Origin: Eretmocerus hayati
Lineage: Eukaryota > Arthropoda > Insecta > Hymenoptera > Aphelinidae
DNA: 64,000 bases
Direction: 5' to 3'
Assembly: GCA_029851415.1 (NCBI GenBank)
Contig: CM056744.1
Span: 63,482,172-63,546,171 of the forward strand
Positions 56,726 to 64,000 of the stretch are shown in pieces. Position 1 is the stretch's first letter. Each line of letters begins with the position of its first letter. Position numbers and translations under genes: made by a program. The notes under the pieces are model-generated. The model did no database searches. It worked only from the letters and a program-made list of their open reading frames with translations, and was not told the DNA's origin.

Positions 56726-57196
56726 TTGGGGCAACAAAAATTTCACTTTGTCTCCTTTACCTTTGAACGATTGATCAAAATTGCGTTGTTTCATTCATAT
56801 ATCGACTTTACCGTTGTATTTTGGAGCTGCTCTCCATTTCGAGATTTTGAAATATTGCAAATAAATCCGGGCACGCACAAATATACCCAGAACCTGAGGG
56901 GACAAATTAACCCGCAAATGCCCCAGATAGTTTCCAAACGACAAGAAGATGAGAATCTCACTCCTACAATTCCCGAAGAAAATTCTGAACCGTGCCGACA
57001 CGAACCGACATTTTTTGAGGATGGGTATCAAAATCAGCTACTAATCCTTCTGGTCTCGGCATGTGCAAATGCCACGCTGAAACACCTTAGAGTTTTCAAA
57101 ATACTCCAAAACATCAATTTTGATGTAAAATTTGTTGTTGACTCCGAATTTGGAGTGATGTCGACGATTTGTTGCGATGTAGATGCCAGATATTGA
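56726..57196 (+). CDS. Hypothetical ORF, uncertain
   Basis: Open for 156 codons, but the first codon is TTG. The distal part has protein-like composition (VSKRQEDENLTPTIPEENSE, then YQNQLLILLVSACANATLKH and FVVDSEFGVMSTICCDVDARY). No family recognised, no paralogue in the window. It lies just before the Ty3-type element and could be part of an older insertion or chance. Confidence 0.2.
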   Translation: MGQQKFHFVSFTFERLIKIALFHSYIDFTVVFWSCSPFRDFEILQINPGTHKYTQNLRGQINPQMPQIVSKRQEDENLTPTIPEENSEPCRHEPTFFEDGYQNQLLILLVSACANATLKHLRVFKILQNINFDVKFVVDSEFGVMSTICCDVDARY

Positions 57197-57390
57197 ACAT
57201 TCGTGACGACAGAACCTCTGTTCCAGTCGTTTTTCCCTTATTTCTCATTTCCCAGCAGCTCAGTTAGTCACAAAATATCTCCTCAATACTCGTATCTATG
57301 TAAAATTCCACGGGAAGCCAATTGCCGATCTCAAGCCCGCCAGCCACTTGTGATGTCCGGAGCTCGTATAGAGCTCTCATATTTCCACCC

Positions 57391-58419
57391 CCGGTCACAT
57401 TCTCAGGACGAGAATGGTTTGACGGGGAAGGTGTGGCGTCCCGCTTCACGGGATGACCCAGAATTTCCAATTAAATATATTAGCTGACTTTTCAATATTG
57501 CGGTACAATGCTGAGACCAACATTCTTGTGCAAGCAAGTTGGACGAAATCCATTAATGTGTAACTCCTGCTACACCTGTAACTCCTGTTACAGATGTAAC
57601 ACCTGTTACACAAGCTGCAAACACCTCCTAAGTAGAACAACTTCCCCATCAACTCGAGCGGGCCGAGCTTATAAAAACCGAGTGCTTCTTCAAATCATCG
57701 ATCAGTCTTTCAAGTTTGAAGCCTCATTCATTCCGCTCGAGAGGTTTTGAGCCTATTTCGCCATTCATTTCAAGTGTCTTAGAAAAGCACTTGAAGTTTG
57801 TCGGATAGCGACCGCGAGTGCGACTCGATCCCGCCGGAGGAAAAGGCCGGCATCCAAAGACTTAGCTGTTAAAGGCCAGCAGTATATACGCCCCAGGATT
57901 CGTCCGACTAGCTTACCATAAGCTTGATTTGTTCCCGTCGAAAATCTCAGCTACATAAGAGCCAGCTACGAATTGGCCCTGCTTATACGTTCTCGACTTG
58001 AAGAATCATCATCTCTTCAAGTAGTCTTGTAAGTGCGCTTAGATTAAGTCTCATCCGAATGGTACTTAGATATTAACTCTCATTTTGTTCAAGATTCTAT
58101 GTTTTAATCTAAATAAATCTAAACTCAGTTTGAAAAACTCTATCTCATCCTTTTTCGGAAAACCAGCAATGATTAGATCTTTCATTTCGAAACTTGTTAG
58201 ATTCAAATTGATTCCATTCATTCATTCATTCCAGAGTTTTAACTCAGCTCAACTTCTTAGATTAAAATTGACCTTATTCATTCATTCAAGAGTTGTGAAT
58301 TAATTGATTCATTCATCCATTCATTCAGAGGCTGTAACTCAGCTCTTTAGAAATCAGTAAATTCGACATTCCTCCAAGAACATTGATATAAAATATCCAA
58401 CGAAATCAACAAGAAATAT

Positions 58420-58430
<11 letters not shown>
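57391..58430 (+). repeat. Left LTR
   Basis: Contains a short CCTGTTACA-type tandem block (57560-57615), a TATAAAAA box at 57670 and a TCAGT initiator-like site at 57702 at normal spacing. It is longer than the right copy mainly through a local ATTCATTC-rich duplication near 58205-58265. Ends at a TA run (58424-58465). Confidence 0.8.
57670..57706 (+). promoter_or_regulatory. LTR core promoter (TATA plus Inr)
   Basis: TATAAAAA at 57670 and ATCAGT at 57701, about 31 nt apart. Both are conserved in the right LTR (63221 and 63252). Confidence 0.6.
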
Positions 58431-58468
<38 letters not shown>

Positions 58469-58924
58469 ATCACATATCTGCACCAGAGGACGACCCAACT
58501 GGATAATAAAGAATAGGTAGGTGCAACTGGGCAGTCCGCCCTTGATGGTGTTTGCAACGAACAAATAATTTATCTTGTTAGCCCGAGCCCTCAGCTCGAG
58601 TCGTAACATTTTGGCATCCCTTGTAGGGAACAGCGATAGTTGCACATACTTTTCTAGTCCTGGGTATCACATCAATTCGATCAATCTGTCTGGATGTAGA
58701 TGTGTATAAGTATATAGATGCATATATTCATATATATATTCATATCCATTTAGTTCAAAATGCAGCATATGACATTCCTACATCGAATGCACCAACACTG
58801 CTGAATCAGCAACGAACTGAATTCATACGACGGACTCACACGTTGACCCCAAATTAACGCAGATTTCGAAAGACAGTTAGTCTGAAATATATCACACCTT
58901 TTTCCACGTGCCTAACCCTTCACA

Positions 58925-60355
58925 ATGGACGATCTCAACGAGTCTATTAAGTAAATCAATGCTATTGCTGACGCCAATGCTCGAGAATTAGCTTTGAAAG
59001 ATTTCATTTCACTAAGAAACATAAACAACCAAGAACACTTGAAACTTACTTATGACTATTTATTAGAATCCACTCAAGCCAGTACAGTACGAGAAGCCCT
59101 CGCAAATATTAAAGATTTTGACGGAACTACCCCACTAATTGAATTCACTCAAGATGTCAAAAACGTAGAAGGTACCATACCTGAGACTAAACGATTAGAC
59201 TTTTAACGGGGATTACTCAACAAAATTCGGGGCGATGCTAGAAAATGTTTGCGCGACGAAGACATTCAGTCTTTCGAACGGTTAGAAGAAATTTTGAAAT
59301 CAAATTTTTCTCCTAGAAAACCTCATGATTATTATGTCAACGAAATTATGAATATTAGAATGAAGAAAAATGAGACTGCTCGACAATTTCACAATCGAAT
59401 ACAAGAGTATATGAGAGGAGCCATAGCCGCTTTGAAAAGTATAGTAGACAGAGATGATCCAGCGGTCGACCACCGACCTCAATTAGAAGTATTAGGGTTG
59501 AAAGCTTTCATACGCGGCCTCCCAGATAGAATGAGGAGTGGCATTATTTTGATAGCCCCAAAAACCATGGCTGCAGCACTCGATGCCGCCGAAAAGGCAG
59601 AAAGTTTTGCGATCAGCCTTAACATCAATAGAGCAGAAATCCATTATACGAGTACAGATCAACATAACGACAACAAAACCTCAGACTTCAACCGAAATAG
59701 ACCAGAACAAGTCACGTTTATGGACAGGAATGACCCCAAAATGTATGACAGAAACTCTATACCACACTACTATGACAATAGAGATGTAACAGCTCCCCCT
59801 CCTATGCGACACAATTCCAACGGCCGACTAATCGCCCATCCTAACTTGACTTACTCTCCCAAAAGTCCTGAACGAACCGATAATAGTATCAATAGACGCT
59901 CAGTTCCACCAGCACCCCGACCTCCCTCCCCTCATCAACGAAATCTATCACCCGACAATCGATCCAACTCCCCGTACAGGTCTCAATCCCCATATAGAAA
60001 TTTCCAACCTAATCCGTATCCATTTTTTCCACCTCAAGGTTATTACCCATACTATGCGTTTCCATATGAACCGCCTGTGTATCCAGGATATTTACAGCCT
60101 TCTCCATATCCACCAGAATCGTACCAACGAGACAGAACTCCACGACCTCGTGAAAAAATAGACGTCTCAAACCAAGAAAATCATCGTCCTCCCCCCTATC
60201 GAGACGAAGATCATGGAATTCTCGGCCCCAATCTGCCGCAAGCAAACGTTCGAAATGACCGGAGGCGAATACATCATTGCGCCGACGATCGGAAAGGCGT
60301 AGTGCCCTTGTTGCATCCCAATTATCCAACTGGAAAAACATACATGTATGATTAG
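58925..60355 (+). pseudogene. gag: Ty3/gypsy gag, two in-frame stops
   Basis: One frame from ATG 58925 (MDDLNESIK) to TAG 60353-60355, about 475 codons, with TAA stops at 58952-58954 and 59204-59206 and no frameshift. The first part has IKDFDGTTPLIEFTQDVKNV and KIRGDARKCL, then FERLEEILKSNFSPRKPHDY, INIRMKKNETARQFHNRIQE-like (NIRMKKNETARQFHNRIQEY) and FIRGLPDRMRSGI: a retrotransposon gag (capsid) domain. The last ~200 residues are rich in Pro, Tyr, Arg and Asn (SPYRSQSPYRNFQPNPYPFF), a basic disordered tail; no CCHC knuckle is visible. Errantivirus-like gags also lack a canonical knuckle. Confidence 0.8.
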
Positions 60356-61704
60356 ACTACACATCGTGACTTTTGACATCGCCGCGGAAACTTGAGAAAT
60401 TGAAAAATGCCGAAAGTTCGAAACAATAGGAGATCGAATGAAAGTTCAATTCACAGCCGCTCCACACTACAAAATTCTAATTTTTAACAATTAAACTTAA
60501 AATTTGTGTATAAGGCCGACGAGGCAAACTGCGCCTATACAACAGCGGGCGGAGACCTTGAGCGATTCGCATCCTGTTAGCCGCTCGATGCCTCCGGACT
60601 GATGCCCAATCTTCAGACTATATGTCAAGACATTAACAGACGATTAATTCTCCCATTCTATCATCAACAACCTAACTTTCACAGATTAAAATTACTCACA
60701 TTTACCCAAGAATACCTCGGACGTTGGACAAAATAAAATCGATTCTCCATGATTATTCGAGACAAGATTGGAAACTTAGACAAGACACAAAATACGTCGC
60801 ACGGACTACTGAAATACACTGACGATCACTGAACACACTAACTGAACTATACCCCCAACTGACCAGACGGAACTGAACTGGAATGTTTATACTTGGACTA
60901 GTCATATTTCAGCTGCGATCTCAACAAAAAAAATTTCACCTGCACCTCAATGCATCTTCTATTTCTCGCGAATGAATCAAAGTCAGTTAATTTCAACAAT
61001 AAGTTTCTTCCTCTCTTGTTCCAATTCATTGAATTTATGATATGAAGAGCAATTTACCAAACAAAACGTATTAATATAGCGACCCATCAGAGATATCTAA
61101 AGGAATAAATAACAGTATTAGAACAAGTGTATTTCAAAATTAGAACATGCTTATCATTGATGATCAAATTTACACCTCAACAGGGAAATTTAGATGTGAA
61201 TTAATGCGTAAGGACATTTTACAACCTACCATTTCAAATATAACTGTTGTGATTGTCATGGGATATGTTTTTTTTCTCCATTCTTTTCACTAAACCATAG
61301 AAACTGTAATACACTATGACAAGAATATCCTTTTTGCTAGCCGATATAACATTGTAATTTACACATAATCATTAATATGCAACAAAAAATAACAAAACTC
61401 ATCAACAGTGACAACATCCGGATCAGTATCCAATAGACTGGTGAAGGGGTTTTTACCAGATTGTCATGGCCAGATGCCACAAAACATATATGCGCCATTT
61501 GAATTCTTGCGCCAGTGGCACAACTAACACAGTACATATCATATGCAAGAGATGGCGCCACCATGTCCTTTTCACAGAGAAACGACAAATGAACAATTAC
61601 CGACACACGTGGGTGAGGATACTAATTATATCAAGGAGAAAACCAGTACTGCTGCCACGCGCAATCAAACCGCTCAACAATGGAGAATGAAGTGCAAACC
61701 TTGA
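60356..61704. other. No gene seen where pol would be expected
   Basis: AT-rich, no frame above about 90 codons on the sense strand and no RT or integrase motif in any frame I read. Confidence 0.6.
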
Positions 61705-62773
61705 ATTAAAGTTTCAAGAAGGTCATCCTGGGTGCTTACGAAAATTTAAAAGTGTCGAAGAACCTATATGAGGCTGCCAAACAGGACCTTCTCCAAAAAA
61801 CTACAGCGTTCGAGAATCTGATCGTAATATATAAAGACGTTCTCAACGCGTGTGATATCCAAGATAGTGATTTACTGGACCTATCACCGATGCATGAATC
61901 CACCACAACTCAAACTGAGTCGTTTCACAACGTTACATCATCCAGTGTATCCACACAAACTCTACGTGAAATGTGGGACGCGAGTGTTTCTGTAACACCA
62001 ACGGTGGAATGTGAAGTTTATGAATCGTACTCACAAAAATTACGAATACAAGATGCTTCGTCTCGCCATAGTGGACACAACGACGACGAGTACGACACCG
62101 GCGCCTTCACGCCTTGCCCACCTGCGAGTACGAAACGAGCAGCAGAGGTAACAGGCCACGCCACAACCTGCGACAGTGCGAAAACGCAAACCTTCGTTGG
62201 CACAACACCTCAAACTGGATATGCGCTATCCCAGCAGCGTGCCACGCCACCAATAAAAATCATCAGCGATATTCGACTCCCGACGGGACAACACCTCATC
62301 CGCGGATTATCATCAAATATGAACAGCCTCTAACGTATCGAGTTGGTGATGGTCGACCCGGGGAGTGTTGCAGGTAGGTCGGTGTCGTCCATTCCGGACC
62401 TACTCCCACAAGAATAAGCGACTGCCACCATAGATCTACTCGAAGTTAGCATCAACGGTGAACCAAACCAGCAGGCACAGGCCATAAGCCCAGAAGCAAA
62501 GTATAGTGACGTGAGTGAAACAGAAGAAAATGAGCACATCCTACCAGACCGAAAAGCTAGACAACGGGAGCGGACGCAACGATGCAGGGAAAGGAAAAGA
62601 GCAGGGGAAAACGACCCAAACTGGTGCTATCTATGCAAGCACCATCATTTGGGCTCACCGAGGAAGTGGGCAGAGTGCTTTGGCTGCGGCAAGGTCAGGG
62701 TCGAGTGGTCCTGCGTCAATAAGAGAAAAATCGAAACTTTCAGATGCACGTGGAGTGAAAAATTTTACCTTGA

Positions 62774-62810
<37 letters not shown>
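61705..62810 (+). pseudogene. ORF1/gag-like protein with C-terminal cysteine-rich finger
   Basis: A single frame reads through KKVILGAYENLKVSKNLYEA, a coiled-coil-like start, then TTQTESFHNVTSSSVSTQTL, a Ser/Thr/Pro-rich middle, and a basic RKARQRERTQRCRERKRAG block. It ends with CYLCKHHHLGSPRKWAEC, FGCGKVRVEWSC and ETFRC. The spacing C-x2-C-x13-C-x2-C-x8-C-x9-C is PHD-finger-like, as in some LINE ORF1 proteins. Two in-frame TAA stops (62331-62333 and 62415-62417) break it. The frame then runs into a CA microsatellite. Whether it belongs to the Ty3-type element or is a separate LINE ORF1 inserted in it is unresolved. Confidence 0.45.

Positions 62811-62824
<14 letters not shown>
62775..62824. 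repeat. (AC)n microsatellite
   Basis: About 24 AC repeats directly after the cysteine-rich frame. Confidence 0.95.
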
Positions 62825-62825
<1 letters not shown>

Positions 62826-62941
62826 CGAATGCACCCGAAGTCTATATAGTTACTGATATAATGAGGTAATGTTTTCCATATAATCGGATAATTGGATCAA
62901 AATTTTCTTGTTTCCGTTTGAGTATGTATTATTTCCCCATC

Positions 62942-63925
62942 CCGGTCACATTCTCGGGACGAGAATGGTCTGACGGGGAAGGTGTGGCATCCCGCTCCAC
63001 GGGATGACCCAGAATTCCCAATTAAATATATTAGCTGACTTTTCAATATTGCGGAACAATGCTGAGACCAACATTCTTGTACAAGCAAGTCGGACGAAAT
63101 CCATTAATGTGTAACTCCTGTTACACCTGTAACTCCTGTTACAGATGTAACACCTGTTTCATATGCTGCAAACACCTCCTAAGCAGAACAATTTCCCCAT
63201 CAACTCGAGCGGGCCGAGCTTATAAAAACCGAGTGCTTCCTCAAATCATCGATCAGTTTTTCAAGTTTGAAGCCTCATTCATTCCGCTCGAGAGGTTTTG
63301 AGCCTATTTCGCCATTCATTTCAAGTGTCTTAGAAAAGCACTTAAAGTTTGTCGGATAGCGACCGCGAGCGCGACTCGATCCCGCCGAAGGGAAAGGCCG
63401 GCATCCTAAGACCCAGCTGTTAAGGGTCAGCAGTATATACGCCCCAGGATTCGTCCGACTAGCTTACCATAAGCTTGATTTGTTCCCGTCGAAAATCTCA
63501 GCTACATAAGAGCCAGCTACGAATTCTCCTTGCTTATACGTTCTCGCCTTGAAGAATCATCATCTCTTCAAGTAGACTTGTAAGTGCGCTTAGATTAAGT
63601 CTCATCCGAATTGTACTTAGATATCAACTTCCATTTTGTTCAAGATTTTATGTTTTAATCTAAATGAATCTAAACTCAGTTTGAAAAACTCTATCTCATT
63701 CTTTTTCGAAAAACCAGCAATAATTAGATCTTTCATTTCGAAACTTCTTAGATTCGAATTGATTTCATTCATTCATTTAAGAGTTGTAAATTAATTGATT
63801 GATTGATTAATTCATTCAGAGGCTATAACTCAGCTCTTTCGGAATCAGTAAAATCGGCAATCTCCCAAAAATATTGATATAAATTATCCAAAGAAAATCA
63901 ACAAGAAGTATACAAATACATATAT
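62942..63925 (+). repeat. Right LTR
   Basis: Matches the left LTR over about 980 bp with scattered substitutions and loss of one ATTCATTC-rich block. Similarity stops at about 63925; the last 75 bases of the window have no partner. Confidence 0.8.
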
Positions 63926-64000
63926 GAGAGTTTCCACTGAACTTTTAACTTTTGTGTTACTGCAGGTGTTCCAGGAGTATTTTGAATTATTCGGAGTGCG

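Larger units (their letters stand above)
57391..63925 (+). mobile_element. Ty3/gypsy-type element with gag but no visible pol
   Basis: Two direct repeats (57391-58430 and 62942-63925) share CCGGTCACATTCTC at the start and CAACAAGAARTATACAAATA near the end. Between them lie a gag relic (58925-60355), 1.4 kb of apparently non-coding DNA, and an ORF1-like relic (about 61705-62810). No protease, RT, RNase H or integrase motif was found, so this is either a gag-only non-autonomous element or an element whose pol was replaced. The right repeat diverges at 63925, and the left may extend to about 58607 (TTGGCATCCCTTGTAGGGAAC follows as a possible primer site). Target duplication was not resolved. Confidence 0.7.

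Noticed and set aside
62511..62856. Two overlapping frames running into THTHTHT
   Set aside because: One is the C-terminal finger frame extended through the CA microsatellite; the other is an out-of-frame shadow.

Overview
This is eukaryotic, almost certainly arthropod (probably insect), intergenic or heterochromatin-like DNA built from layered transposable elements. I found no convincing host gene, rRNA or functional tRNA. The arthropod call rests on the mix of elements: BEL/Pao and Ty3 LTR retrotransposons, a Penelope-like element, a LINE with an (AATC)n tail, TTAA-target MITEs, tRNA-derived SINEs, a Polinton/virus-type DNA polymerase B relic and a chuvirus-like glycoprotein relic. All of this is read from sequence; no database search was run.

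Layout. 1-0.9 kb: decayed envelope-like glycoprotein, cut by the window edge. 1.57-2.36 kb: 5'-truncated LINE. 3.4-6.0 kb: protein-primed-type PolB pseudogene on the minus strand, split by a palindromic MITE. 6-11.5 kb: a cluster of inverted-repeat elements and short tandem repeats. 11.5-21.4 kb: a 9.9-kb foldback structure (FB-A) with two opposed arrays of a ~364-bp unit around a dyad near 17.52 kb. 21.4-27.3 kb: degenerate repeated modules with fragments of unrecognised coding sequence, a Penelope-like element and G-rich minisatellites. 27.29-28.79 kb: a near-perfect 1.5-kb palindrome. 28.8-31 kb: a tandem tRNA-SINE array hit by a TTAA MITE and a BEL solo LTR. 31-45.2 kb: a BEL/Pao element (BEL-1) into which a full-length relative (BEL-2, 33181-41139) inserted with 5-bp target duplication GGAGC. 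BEL-1 also carries a solo Ty3-type LTR and a deletion filled with other repeat DNA. 45.2-55.2 kb: a second SINE array interrupted by an 8.2-kb foldback element (FB-B, 46304-54466) made of ~176-bp monomers, itself hosting a 2.1-kb inverted-repeat element. 55.2-57.4 kb: SINE-like copy, minisatellite and little else. 57.4-63.9 kb: a Ty3/gypsy-type element with paired ~1-kb repeats and a gag but no visible pol.

Nesting gives a relative history: the SINE arrays came first; BEL-1, TTAA MITEs and FB-B inserted into them; BEL-2 then split BEL-1. The two giant foldback elements are the best candidates for something undescribed. They share one architecture (unique outer inverted repeats, inner inverted tandem arrays, short central spacer) but have unrelated units, and I see no transposase gene in either.
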